Origin: Steroidobacter denitrificans
GTDB taxonomy: Bacteria; Pseudomonadota; Gammaproteobacteria; Steroidobacterales; Steroidobacteraceae
Direction of reading: 5' to 3'
Length of the DNA: 64,000 nt
Assembly: GCF_001579945.1 (NCBI RefSeq)
Contig: NZ_CP011971.1
Span: forward strand, 1,204,001 to 1,268,000
In this document: positions 56,246 through 64,000 of the stretch, piece by piece
Numbering within the stretch: position 1 is the stretch's first letter
How the letters are laid out: every line of letters starts with the position of its first letter
The notes under the pieces: generated by a model
Seen by the model: only the letters and a program-made list of their open reading frames with translations
Database searches by the model: none
Told to the model about the DNA's origin: nothing
Made by a program: the position numbers and the translations under genes

Positions 56246-56291
56246 GTGCGGCAGCCGTCTCGAGTCGGCGCCGACCCTGCGCGCCCACCCG

Positions 56292-56356
56292 ATAGACCAA
56301 GCCGATACACGCAGCCCATAGACGAAATCGATAGACAGCCCCGATACATCCCCTGG
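56292..56356 (+). repeat. Five-unit 13-nt tandem repeat in the flgC-flgD spacer
   Basis: Units starting at 56292, 56305, 56318, 56331 and 56344 all begin ATAGAC or ATACA and follow with exact period 13 (for example ATAGACCAAGCCG, ATACACGCAGCCC, ATAGACGAAATCG). Consensus about ATAGACNNANCCG. Related in period and motif to the flgB-flgC array. Confidence 0.8.
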
Positions 56357-56378
56357 ACGGACAGCCGGAGAACACGCC

Positions 56379-57056
56379 ATGTCGAGCACCGATCCCATCG
56401 CGGCCTATGCCGCCCAGACCCAGGCGGCGCTGGCCGCGGCTCAGACGAAGAAATCCGCCAACAATCTCGGCATCGATGAATTTCTGACCTTGATGACCAC
56501 GCAACTCAAGAATCAGGATCCCCTGAAGCCTCTGGAGGGCACCGAGTTCGTGGCGCAACTGGCGCAGTTCGGCACGGTCTCGGGCATCCAGCAGATGCAG
56601 GGATCGATGGAGACGCTGGCCGAATCGCTGCGTGCCACCCAGGCGCTCAGCGGCACCAGCCTGGTGGGGCACGACATCCTGGCGAGCGCCGGCAGCGTCA
56701 ATTTCATTGAAGGCACGAGCGTCAGCGGCGAGTTCGACGTGCCTGCGGCCACCTCGGCGCTGCAGGTGCGCATCACCGACGCCAGCGGCGCGGTGGTGCG
56801 GGACATCACCCTGGCACCCACGCCGGGCTTCACCTCCTTCAGCTGGGATGGCCTGCGCAGCGACGGCGCCCAGGCCCAGTCCGGCGAGTATTCGATCCAG
56901 GCGATCGCCAGTGTCGGCGGCGCCAGCGAGTCGCTCGATCTGCTGCTGGCGGCGCGCGTCTCCAGCGTAACGCTCGACAATGGCGGCACGGGCCTGACGC
57001 TCAACACCGCAGGTCTGGGCAGCGTGTCCCTCGCGGACGTTCGCCGGATCATGTAA
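56379..57056 (+). CDS. flgD: FlgD hook-capping protein
   Basis: 225 residues. N-terminal LGIDEFLTLMTTQLKNQDPLKPLEGTEFVAQLAQF is the capping signature; the C-terminal part has the FlgD Ig/tudor-like domain (FTSFSWDGLRSDGAQAQSGEYSIQAIA). Directs FlgE polymerisation and is absent from the mature hook. Confidence 0.95.
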   Translation: MSSTDPIAAYAAQTQAALAAAQTKKSANNLGIDEFLTLMTTQLKNQDPLKPLEGTEFVAQLAQFGTVSGIQQMQGSMETLAESLRATQALSGTSLVGHDILASAGSVNFIEGTSVSGEFDVPAATSALQVRITDASGAVVRDITLAPTPGFTSFSWDGLRSDGAQAQSGEYSIQAIASVGGASESLDLLLAARVSSVTLDNGGTGLTLNTAGLGSVSLADVRRIM

Positions 57057-57105
57057 GCCCCGATATCGATTCCAAGTATCTACAAGTCACCCGCAGGAGA
57101 AATCC

Positions 57106-58329
57106 ATGTCCTTTGGCATCGCACTCAGCGGACTCAATGCCGCCCAGACCGATCTCAACGTCACGGCCAACAATATGGCCAATTCCTCGACCAGCGGCTT
57201 CAAGCAGTCGCGTTCGGAGTTCGCCGAACTGTTCGCCGTCTCCCCGGTGGGCGTGAGCAGCACGCAGTTCGGCAACGGGGTGAAGGTGGCATCCGTCGCG
57301 CAGCAGTTCACCCAGGGAAATCTGAACACCACCAACAACAGCCTGGATCTGGCCATCAGCGGACAGGGATTCTTTATCCTCAGTGATGCGGGCGCATCCG
57401 TATATACGCGCTCCGGCGCCTTCCAGGTCAACAATGATGGTTATGTGGTCAACAGCCAGCAGCAGCGTCTGCAAGTCTATCCTGCGGGTATTTCCGATAC
57501 GTTCAATACCAGCACGCTGTCCGACCTGCGGCTGGTGACTCGCGACAGCCCGCCGTCGGCGACGCAACGCGCCCAGACCGTGTTCAACCTGCCGTCCGCC
57601 TCGGAATCGCCCATAACCTCGCCGTTCGATCCCGCCGATGAATCCAGTTACAACCACGCCCGGTCCCTGACGATCTATGACTCGCTGGGCTCGGCGCACA
57701 CGGCGAGCATGCATTTCGTCAAGACCGCGACCAACGAATGGGATCTGCATATATCGGTGGACGGCAACCCGCTGGGCACCCAGCATCTGGTCTATTCCTC
57801 CACCGGCCGGCTGCTCAGCCCCGCCAACGGGATTGCCGCCATGCCGGTTTATGACGCCGCCGCCGGCCTGTCGACCGGCGCCGCCGATCTGGAACTGAGC
57901 TTCGATCTGTCATTGACCAGCCAGTACGGCGAGACCTTCAGCATGACCGGCATCACTCAGGACGGCTTTACCACGGGCCGGCTCATCGGTATCGACATCG
58001 ATGCCAACGGTGTCGTCAAGGCGCGCTTCACCAACGGACGCTCCAGCTCGCTGGGTCAGGTGGCGCTGGCGACATTCTCCAATCCGCAGGGATTGCAGCA
58101 GCTGGACAACACGAATTGGGGCGACACGAATGCCTCCGGTCAGCCGCTCAACGGGCAGGCCGGCGATTCCGGTTTCGGTCTCATTCAATCCGGCGCACTG
58201 GAGGCATCCAATGTCGATATCACCGCGCAACTCGTCAACATGATTACTGCACAGCGTAATTTCCAGGCGAACGCGCAGATGATCCAGACCGCCGACCAGG
58301 TGACCCAGACGATCATCAACATTCGCTGA
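57106..58329 (+). CDS. flgE: FlgE hook protein
   Basis: 407 residues. N-terminal MSFGIALSGLNAAQTDLNVTANNMANSSTSGFKQSR and C-terminal ASNVDITAQLVNMITAQRNFQANAQMIQTADQVTQ, both coiled axial segments. AGGAGAAATCC ribosome site. Length is average for gammaproteobacterial hooks. Confidence 0.95.
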   Translation: MSFGIALSGLNAAQTDLNVTANNMANSSTSGFKQSRSEFAELFAVSPVGVSSTQFGNGVKVASVAQQFTQGNLNTTNNSLDLAISGQGFFILSDAGASVYTRSGAFQVNNDGYVVNSQQQRLQVYPAGISDTFNTSTLSDLRLVTRDSPPSATQRAQTVFNLPSASESPITSPFDPADESSYNHARSLTIYDSLGSAHTASMHFVKTATNEWDLHISVDGNPLGTQHLVYSSTGRLLSPANGIAAMPVYDAAAGLSTGAADLELSFDLSLTSQYGETFSMTGITQDGFTTGRLIGIDIDANGVVKARFTNGRSSSLGQVALATFSNPQGLQQLDNTNWGDTNASGQPLNGQAGDSGFGLIQSGALEASNVDITAQLVNMITAQRNFQANAQMIQTADQVTQTIINIR

Positions 58330-58427
58330 GGCGTCGTGAGCAACGCACGCACAGCGACGTAAACCCCGAGCCCGCCCGCGCCGGCATAAGCCATGCACAC
58401 ACCGGGTAGGTCATAGAGGCAACGCCT

Positions 58428-59165
58428 ATGGATCGCTTTCTTTACATCTCGATGAGCGGCGCCAAGGAAACCCTGCGCGCGCAGGCGGCGAACTCGCACA
58501 ATCTGGCGAACGCCAGCACCACCGGATTTCGCGCCGATCTCAGCGCCTTCCAGGCCCAAGTGGTAGCCGGTACCGGGTATGCGTCGCGCGCCTATGCGAC
58601 CAACGCCACCACCGGCTGGGATGCGACGTCGGGCGCCCTGCAATCCACCGGCCGGGAACTGGACGTCGGCGTGCAGGGGGAAGGCTGGATCGCGGTGCAG
58701 GGCGCCGACGGCCGGGAAGCCTATACCCGCGCCGGCAATCTGCGGGTCGATCCGAATGGCCTGCTGATGGAGGCCTCGGGCCGGCCGGTGCTGGGCGATG
58801 GCGGCGTGATCAGCGTTCCGCCGCACGCCTCCATCATGATCGGCGGCGACGGCACGGTGTCCATCGTGCCGATCGGGCAGGGGCCGGAGACCACCGCGAC
58901 GGTGGGACGCATCAAGCTCGTCAATCCGCCGGCGCAGGCGCTGTTTCGCGGCGAGGATGGCTTGTTTCGCATGGACGGCGCGGATGCGCCCGCCGATGCC
59001 GAGGTACGGCTGGCTTCCGGCGTCCTGGAGTCCAGCAATGTCAATGCCGCCGACGCCATGGTGAGCATGATCGAACTGGCGCGCCGCTTCGATCTGCAAG
59101 TCAAGGCCATGCGCACCGCCGAGGAGAATGCGACCAGTTCGGCGCAGTTGCTCAAGAGCGGCTGA
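58428..59165 (+). CDS. flgF: FlgF proximal rod protein
   Basis: 245 residues, MDRFLYISMSGAKETLRAQAANSHNLANASTTGFRADL at the N-terminus and LESSNVNAADAMVSMIELARRFDLQVKAMRTAEEN at the C-terminus. The 98-nt spacer after flgE has no gene. Confidence 0.95.
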   Translation: MDRFLYISMSGAKETLRAQAANSHNLANASTTGFRADLSAFQAQVVAGTGYASRAYATNATTGWDATSGALQSTGRELDVGVQGEGWIAVQGADGREAYTRAGNLRVDPNGLLMEASGRPVLGDGGVISVPPHASIMIGGDGTVSIVPIGQGPETTATVGRIKLVNPPAQALFRGEDGLFRMDGADAPADAEVRLASGVLESSNVNAADAMVSMIELARRFDLQVKAMRTAEENATSSAQLLKSG

Positions 59166-59247
59166 TGCCGGAGCGATGATCCGCAACCAGCCGACCGATG
59201 CGATCACCCGATCACCCCGTTGACCGACACGAATACCGAGGTTTCCC

Positions 59248-60033
59248 ATGAATCCTGCCTTGTGGGCTGCAAAGACCGGACTGGATGCGCAACAGACGCG
59301 CATGACGGTGACATCGAACAATCTCGCCAATGTAAACACCACGGCCTACAAGAAAAGCCGTGCCGTGTTCGAGGACCTGATGTACCAGAACGTGCGCCAG
59401 GTCGGCGCCGCGACGAGCCAGGACACGCAGGCCCCCACGGGCTTGTCGCTGGGCACCGGGGTGCGCGTGGTCGCCACCGAGAAAACCTATACCCAGGGCA
59501 GCCTGACTCAGACAGGCAACGCGCTGGATGTGGCGATCAGCGGGCGGGGTTTTTTCGAGGTCCTGCTGCCGGACGGCACGATGGCCTATACCCGCAACGG
59601 CGATTTCCAGGTCAATGCACAGGGCGAGATGGTCACGGCGGGCGGCTACCAGCTGCAGCCCGGCATCACGATTCCCGATGCCGCGCAAAGCGTGACGATC
59701 GGCAAGGATGGCGTCGTCAGCGTGCAGCTGGCGGGCCAATCCTCGCCCACCCAGGTCGGAACCCTGCAGCTGGTGGATTTCATCAATCCGGCGGGCCTGC
59801 AGCCGCGCGGCGAGAACTTGCTGCTGGAATCGGCGGCGAGCGGCTCGCCGCAGACCGGCACGCCGGGCCTGAACGGCCTGGGCATGCTGGAGCAGGGTTC
59901 GCTGGAGAGTTCGAATGTCAACGTGGTGGAAGAGCTGGTCAACATGATCGAGACCCAGCGTGCCTACGAAATGAATTCCAAGGCGATCTCCACCACCGAC
60001 CGGATGCTCGAGTACGTCACCAACCAGCTGTAA
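59248..60033 (+). CDS. flgG: FlgG distal rod protein
   Basis: 261 residues, [38 protein letters not shown] and the C-terminal [39 protein letters not shown]. Exactly the usual length. Contains the rod-type YQNVRQVG region near residue 47. Confidence 0.96.
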   Translation: MNPALWAAKTGLDAQQTRMTVTSNNLANVNTTAYKKSRAVFEDLMYQNVRQVGAATSQDTQAPTGLSLGTGVRVVATEKTYTQGSLTQTGNALDVAISGRGFFEVLLPDGTMAYTRNGDFQVNAQGEMVTAGGYQLQPGITIPDAAQSVTIGKDGVVSVQLAGQSSPTQVGTLQLVDFINPAGLQPRGENLLLESAASGSPQTGTPGLNGLGMLEQGSLESSNVNVVEELVNMIETQRAYEMNSKAISTTDRMLEYVTNQL

Positions 60034-60090
60034 GGCGAGAGTTTTCACCTCGAGCATCGACCAACATCCTGCGATCACGGAACAGGCATC

Positions 60091-60843
60091 ATGCAGCGCC
60101 AGCTTCATCTCCACATCATGCGCCAAGAGCCGGGGCACACGCCGTGTCGCGATCTGCCCTGGCGCGGCGCCGCCCGCACCGCCCGGGCCGCAGGACTCCT
60201 CGCGACAGCGATGCTGCTGGGAGCCTGCGTCACCCCGCCGGCGGAACCCGACTACGCCGCGAGCTGGCCGGAGCCGGCGCCGACGGCGGCGCAGGCGAAC
60301 GGAGCGATCTACCAGGCGGGGCATGATATCGCCTTGTTCGAGAACGCGGTGGCGCGGCGCGTGGGCGACACGTTGACGATTCGGCTGAACGAACGGACCA
60401 ACGCCTCCAAGAGCTCCAGCACCTCGACGCGCAAGTCCACCTCGATCGATATGCCGGGACCGACGATTGCGGGCCGTCCGGTGACCGCGCATGGCACACC
60501 CGTTCTGCAGGCGCAGGTGGGCAGCGAAAGCGGCTTCGACGGCGAGGGCGACAGCCGGCAGAGCAATCGCCTGGAAGGCGATATCACCGTGACCGTGGCC
60601 CAGCGCCTGGCCAACGGCAACCTGCTGGTACGCGGCCAGAAGTGGATCACCATCAACCAGGGCCGGGAGTATGTGCGCGTCCAGGGCATCGTGCGGCCCA
60701 TCGACATCGATCCGGACAACTCCATCTCCTCGCTGAAGATCGCCGACGCCATGATTTCCTATGGCGGCAAGGGGGCGCTCGCCGACGCCAATTCTCCGGG
60801 CCTGCTGGCTCGCTTTTTCAATCTGCCGTGGATGCCGTTTTGA
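60091..60843 (+). CDS. flgH: FlgH L-ring lipoprotein
   Basis: 250 residues; an unusually long N-region before the lipoprotein signal ([22 protein letters not shown], lipobox LGAC). An internal start nearer the signal is possible but none is clearly better. Core: [28 protein letters not shown] and [32 protein letters not shown], ending [11 protein letters not shown]. Forms the outer-membrane ring of the flagellum. Confidence 0.93.
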   Translation: MQRQLHLHIMRQEPGHTPCRDLPWRGAARTARAAGLLATAMLLGACVTPPAEPDYAASWPEPAPTAAQANGAIYQAGHDIALFENAVARRVGDTLTIRLNERTNASKSSSTSTRKSTSIDMPGPTIAGRPVTAHGTPVLQAQVGSESGFDGEGDSRQSNRLEGDITVTVAQRLANGNLLVRGQKWITINQGREYVRVQGIVRPIDIDPDNSISSLKIADAMISYGGKGALADANSPGLLARFFNLPWMPF

Positions 60844-60848
60844 ACGCC

Positions 60849-62054
60849 ATGAACAAGCTTTCAGGAAACGAGTTTCCGGGGAACGACTCTCCGGCACCGC
60901 CCGCCGCATGCCGGCCCATTCCATACCGACTCAGGCGCCCCGGCCCACGGGCACGAATCCTTGCCGCTCTCCTGGCGATGCTGCCCGGGCTGCTCATTGC
61001 GCCGGTGCAGGCCGAACGGGTCAAGGATCTCGCCACGGTCGCCGGTGTGCGCGGCAATCAGCTGATCGGCTACGGCCTGGTGGTGGGCCTGGACGGCACG
61101 GGCGATCAGACCAGCCAGGCGCCGTTCACGATCCAGAGCATTCGCAACATGCTGGCGAAGTTCGGCGTGACGATTCCCGAGAATGTCAATCCGCAACTCA
61201 AGAACGTCGCCGCCGTGACGGTGCGGGCCGACTTGCCGGCGTTCGCAAAGCCTGGGCAGACGATCGACATCACGGTGGATTCCATCGGCAATGCCACCAG
61301 CCTGCGCGGCGGCAGTCTGTTGATGACACCGCTGCGCGGCATCGACGGCGAGGTCTACGCGATCGGCCAGGGCAGCCTGGTGGTGAGCGGCTTCGGCGTC
61401 TCGGGCCGGGACGGTTCGCGGATCGCGCTGAACGTGCCGAGTTCGGGGCGCGTGCCGAACGGTGCGAGCGTGGAGCGTGCGGTGCCGAGCAATTTCGCCA
61501 GCGAGCCCTATGTGGTGCTGAATCTGAACACTCCGGACTTCACCACCGCCGCGCGGCTCACCGACGGCATCAACCAGCTGCTGGGTGCGGATACGGCGCG
61601 CGCCATGGATGCGGTCTCCGTGCGCGTGCAGGCGCCGACGGATCCCAGCCAGCGCATCGCCTATCTGTCGACCCTGGAGGCGATCGAGATCATGCCGGGC
61701 GATGCGCCCGCGCGGGTCATCGTCAATTCACGCAGCGGCACGGTGGTGATCGGTTCGGCGGTGAGAGTGATGCCGGCGGCCGTCGCCCATGGCTCCTTGT
61801 CGGTGACGATCAGTGAGCGCGCCGATGTCAGCCAGCCTAAGGCGTTCTCGCGCGGTCACACCGTCGTGACCGCGCGCTCGGAGATCCACATCGATCAGCC
61901 CGAGGCGCGCATGTTCGTTTTCAATGCCGGTGTGAACCTGGATGAGATCGTGCGTGCCGTCAACCAGGTGGGGGCGGCACCCGGCGATCTGGTGGCGATC
62001 CTGGAGGCATTGAAGCAGGCGGGAGCCCTGCGCGCGGAACTCATCGTCATCTGA
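60849..62054 (+). CDS. flgI: FlgI P-ring protein
   Basis: 401 residues from ATG 60849 ([12 protein letters not shown]), 5 nt after flgH; the frame continues upstream inside flgH. Signal peptide [28 protein letters not shown]. Core motifs [37 protein letters not shown], and C-terminal [34 protein letters not shown]. Periplasmic ring around the rod. Confidence 0.95.
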   Translation: MNKLSGNEFPGNDSPAPPAACRPIPYRLRRPGPRARILAALLAMLPGLLIAPVQAERVKDLATVAGVRGNQLIGYGLVVGLDGTGDQTSQAPFTIQSIRNMLAKFGVTIPENVNPQLKNVAAVTVRADLPAFAKPGQTIDITVDSIGNATSLRGGSLLMTPLRGIDGEVYAIGQGSLVVSGFGVSGRDGSRIALNVPSSGRVPNGASVERAVPSNFASEPYVVLNLNTPDFTTAARLTDGINQLLGADTARAMDAVSVRVQAPTDPSQRIAYLSTLEAIEIMPGDAPARVIVNSRSGTVVIGSAVRVMPAAVAHGSLSVTISERADVSQPKAFSRGHTVVTARSEIHIDQPEARMFVFNAGVNLDEIVRAVNQVGAAPGDLVAILEALKQAGALRAELIVI

Positions 62055-62211
62055 TTCAGGTACACCGCGGAATGCCGTCGCGCCGCCATCGGCCGGCAGG
62101 ACGGCATCGGCAAACGGATCCGGAACCCATGAAGAACGATTCGACCACGAGAACGACCACGATCATGACGGCGATCACCGCCGCCACGACAGCGATGGGG
62201 GAACGAGGAAC

Positions 62212-62475
62212 ATGAGCATGAGGAACACTGCATCGAATGGACTGCGGCTGAGTCAGGCCGGCTCGGGCGAGGCCGCCGACAAGCGGGCCAGGTTGATCCA
62301 GGCGCTGATCGTCAGCCGCCGCCTGCGCGTCCGCGCGCGCCTGGCGAGTCGCGGGGCGACGCAGCGCGATGCGCCGGTGTGCGACCTGGTGCGCAATACG
62401 GTACCCGTCGATGCACTGCTGGATGCGGCCGCCTCCGGCACGGCCCCTGCGGATACGTCCCGGCCAGGGCGCTGA
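62212..62475 (+). CDS. Possible small basic protein between flgI and flgJ
   Basis: 87 codons from ATG 62212, with GAGGAAC directly upstream and a stop 6 nt before flgJ, so it fits the operon spacing. Arg-rich N-terminal half (KRARLIQALIVSRRLRVRARLASR), no signal peptide. I do not recognise it; a FlgN/FlgJ-linked factor or a non-coding spacer are both possible. The preceding 157 nt (62055-62211) is low-complexity, with repeated CGACCACGA-like words. Confidence 0.45.
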   Translation: MSMRNTASNGLRLSQAGSGEAADKRARLIQALIVSRRLRVRARLASRGATQRDAPVCDLVRNTVPVDALLDAAASGTAPADTSRPGR

Positions 62476-62481
62476 ACGGCC

Positions 62482-63465
62482 ATGAGCGCCCCTCCGGTGG
62501 AATTCTATGCCGATTTCCAAGGCCTGGCGGCGCTGCGCACTCGTGCCAGAGCGCAGGATCCCGAGACCTTGAAGGCGGCGGCGCAGCAGTTCGAGAGCCT
62601 GTTCACCCAGATGCTGCTGAAGAGCATGCGCGAGGCCGGCAAGGGTTTCGGGGATTCCTTGTTCGGCAGCGAACAGGGCGATTTCTACCAAAGCATGTTC
62701 GATGAACAGATTGCGCTGCAATTGTCCCAGGGCGGTGGCCTGGGCCTGGCGGATATGCTCATCCGACAGCTGTCAGCCGGGGCGCCACAGGGCGGTGGGT
62801 CGATCGGCGGGGCGCCGCTCGAGCATCTCGGCGCCGACGCGGCGATGAGGGGCGCAGTTCGTGCCGAGGCGGCCGGTCTGCAGCGCGCCGATGCCGCCAC
62901 GGCCGCGGAGCGAGGCTCGAACAGCACCGGCCCTGGAGAATGGAGCGGCGGCAAGGAAGATTTCATTCGCTCCCTGTGGCCGCATGCACGCCAGGCGGCA
63001 CGCGAACTGGGGGTCGATCCGCATGCGCTGCTGGCGCAGGCGGCGCTGGAAACGGGCTGGGGACGTTCCGTCCCCTGCAGCAGCGGCGGGGAGTGCAGCT
63101 TCAACCTGTTCGGCATCAAGGCCGGCAGTCAGTGGCGCGGCGCGCAGGTGGCGGTGCCGACCCTGGAGTACGAGGACGGTGTGGCGGTGCGCAAGATCGA
63201 ACGCTTTCGCGCCTATGCCTCCCCGGCGGAAAGCTTCCGCGACTATGCGCGGCTGATCCGCGGCAATCCCCGTTATCGAGAGGCCTTGAACGCCGGCGGC
63301 GATGTCGCCGCGTTCGCGAATGCGCTGCAGCGGGGCGGTTATGCCACGGACCCCGAGTATGAGCGCAAGATCGTCGCCGTGGCCGCGGATGTGCGAACCT
63401 CGGTGAGCGCGCTCAAGAGCGGCGGCGATGCGCCGATAAACGTTTACGGGCAGGTGCGCACCTGA
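62482..63465 (+). CDS. flgJ: FlgJ rod-capping muramidase
   Basis: 327 residues with the two-domain beta/gammaproteobacterial form: N-terminal rod-binding domain (about 20-100, LKAAAQQFESLFTQMLLKSMREAGKG), Gly/Ala linker, C-terminal glucosaminidase (about 155-310, GVDPHALLAQAALETGWGR with catalytic Glu, FNLFGIKAG, RAYASPAESFRDYARLI). Punches the peptidoglycan for the rod. Confidence 0.95.
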   Translation: MSAPPVEFYADFQGLAALRTRARAQDPETLKAAAQQFESLFTQMLLKSMREAGKGFGDSLFGSEQGDFYQSMFDEQIALQLSQGGGLGLADMLIRQLSAGAPQGGGSIGGAPLEHLGADAAMRGAVRAEAAGLQRADAATAAERGSNSTGPGEWSGGKEDFIRSLWPHARQAARELGVDPHALLAQAALETGWGRSVPCSSGGECSFNLFGIKAGSQWRGAQVAVPTLEYEDGVAVRKIERFRAYASPAESFRDYARLIRGNPRYREALNAGGDVAAFANALQRGGYATDPEYERKIVAVAADVRTSVSALKSGGDAPINVYGQVRT

Positions 63466-63516
63466 TGAACGCGTTGCGGCCTTTCAAGCACGATTCATCC
63501 CGCGCGGAGCGATGCC

Positions 63517-64000
63517 ATGGCTGACTTGTTGAACACGAGCATTTCCGGGCTGCTGGCGTTCCAGCGGGCGCTGGATACCACCAGTCACAACATCGCCAAC
63601 GCGAACACGGTCGGCTACAGCCGCCAGCTGCCGGATTTCGTGACCCGTCAGGCGCAGCAGACGGGCAGCGGCTGGGTCGGCAACGGCGTGGATGTGAATA
63701 CCATCCAGCGCGCCTATGACGATTTTCTGGCCAGCCAGGCACGCACCGCGTCCAGCCAGTATCATCAGTCGAACACCTATGCCACCCAGGCCGAGCGCAT
63801 CAACAACCTGCTCGGCAGCTCCAGCACCGGCCTGTCGGCGACACTCCAGGAGTTCGTGAACGCGCTGCACAGCGTGGCGGATTCCCCGACCTCCATTCCG
63901 GCGCGCCAGACGCTGCTCAGCCAGGCCCAGACCCTGGTGGATCGCCTGCAAAGCTACGACGATAGTCTGCGCAGCTTCGAGGCGCAGGTGAATGCCTCGG
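63517..64000 (+). CDS. flgK: FlgK hook-filament junction protein (3' truncated by window edge)
   Basis: 161 codons visible from ATG 63517 (GGAGC upstream). MADLLNTSISGLLAFQRALDTTSHNIANANTVGYSRQ is the FlgK N-terminus, followed by GNGVDVNTIQRAYDDFLASQART and LLGSSSTGLSATLQEFVNALHSVADSP. The frame is open to the last base; the gene continues outside the window. Confidence 0.95.
   Translation, partial: MADLLNTSISGLLAFQRALDTTSHNIANANTVGYSRQLPDFVTRQAQQTGSGWVGNGVDVNTIQRAYDDFLASQARTASSQYHQSNTYATQAERINNLLGSSSTGLSATLQEFVNALHSVADSPTSIPARQTLLSQAQTLVDRLQSYDDSLRSFEAQVNAS

Noticed and set aside
55749..56356. CRISPR-like arrays between flagellar genes
   Set aside because: Units are 13 nt, contiguous and degenerate, without unique spacers or cas genes; treated as tandem repeats.
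59212..60924. 570-codon open frame on the minus strand across flgG, flgH and flgI
   Set aside because: Antisense to three well-supported flagellar genes; long open complements are common in GC-rich DNA, and the translation has no recognisable domain.

Overview
The window reads as one contiguous stretch of a GC-rich gammaproteobacterial chromosome. Support for this comes from the spc/alpha ribosomal-protein order ending in rpoA-rplQ, the miaB-ybeZ-ybeY-ybeX-lnt operon, gammaproteobacterial-type LexA, Fur, sigma54 and FliA sites, two large TonB-dependent receptors and an imuA-imuB-dnaE2 cassette. A free-living, flagellated member of the Xanthomonadales/Nevskiales/Steroidobacterales neighbourhood is my best guess. 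This is inferred from gene content only; no rRNA gene is present. I see no tRNA, rRNA, insertion sequence, prophage or CRISPR array.

Layout. 1-8622 is the distal spc operon and alpha operon (rplE to rplQ, with secY and rpmJ), all forward. 8.7-13.4 kb holds an L,D-transpeptidase and a TonB-dependent receptor facing each other across a perfect 24-bp inverted repeat. 13.7-19.1 kb is an SOS mutagenesis operon (imuA-imuB-dnaE2, reverse) with a LexA-like box. 19.4-26.2 kb carries mscL, pepQ, an alanine-rich lipoprotein, a GNAT protein, uvrA and ssb. 26.3-32.4 kb is miaB-ybeZ-ybeY-ybeX-lnt followed by uppP. 32.5-34.3 kb is a cofE-cofD pair for coenzyme F420. 34.4-40.8 kb has tex, a guanidine exporter gene behind what looks like a guanidine-II riboswitch, a FecR-like/DUF6600 protein and a cNMP-binding/rhodanese protein. 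40.8-43.1 kb has divergent gnd and tal. 43.2-45.9 kb is a FepA-like siderophore receptor with Fur boxes. 46.1-48.8 kb has a short asparaginase-like protein, a MoeB-rhodanese protein, a GIY-YIG protein and a small membrane protein. 48.9-52.7 kb is a reverse, Fur-boxed operon (PepSY membrane protein, DUF2271, DUF4198, membrane-anchored flavodoxin reductase) whose last gene is broken by one in-frame TAG. 53.0-64.0 kb is the flagellar flgNMA / flgBCDEFGHIJK locus, with divergent sigma54 promoters and a FliA promoter for flgM; flgK runs off the end.

How it fits together. Most genes are housekeeping. The accessory interest lies in four places: the iron unit (catecholate-type receptor plus the PepSY/DUF2271/DUF4198/flavoreductase operon, both with Fur-like boxes, consistent with import followed by reductive iron release); the guanidine-sensing exporter; the F420 pair, unusual in this lineage; and a recurring habit of short tandem duplications in intergenic spacers and gene ends, including 13-nt periodic arrays between flagellar genes.
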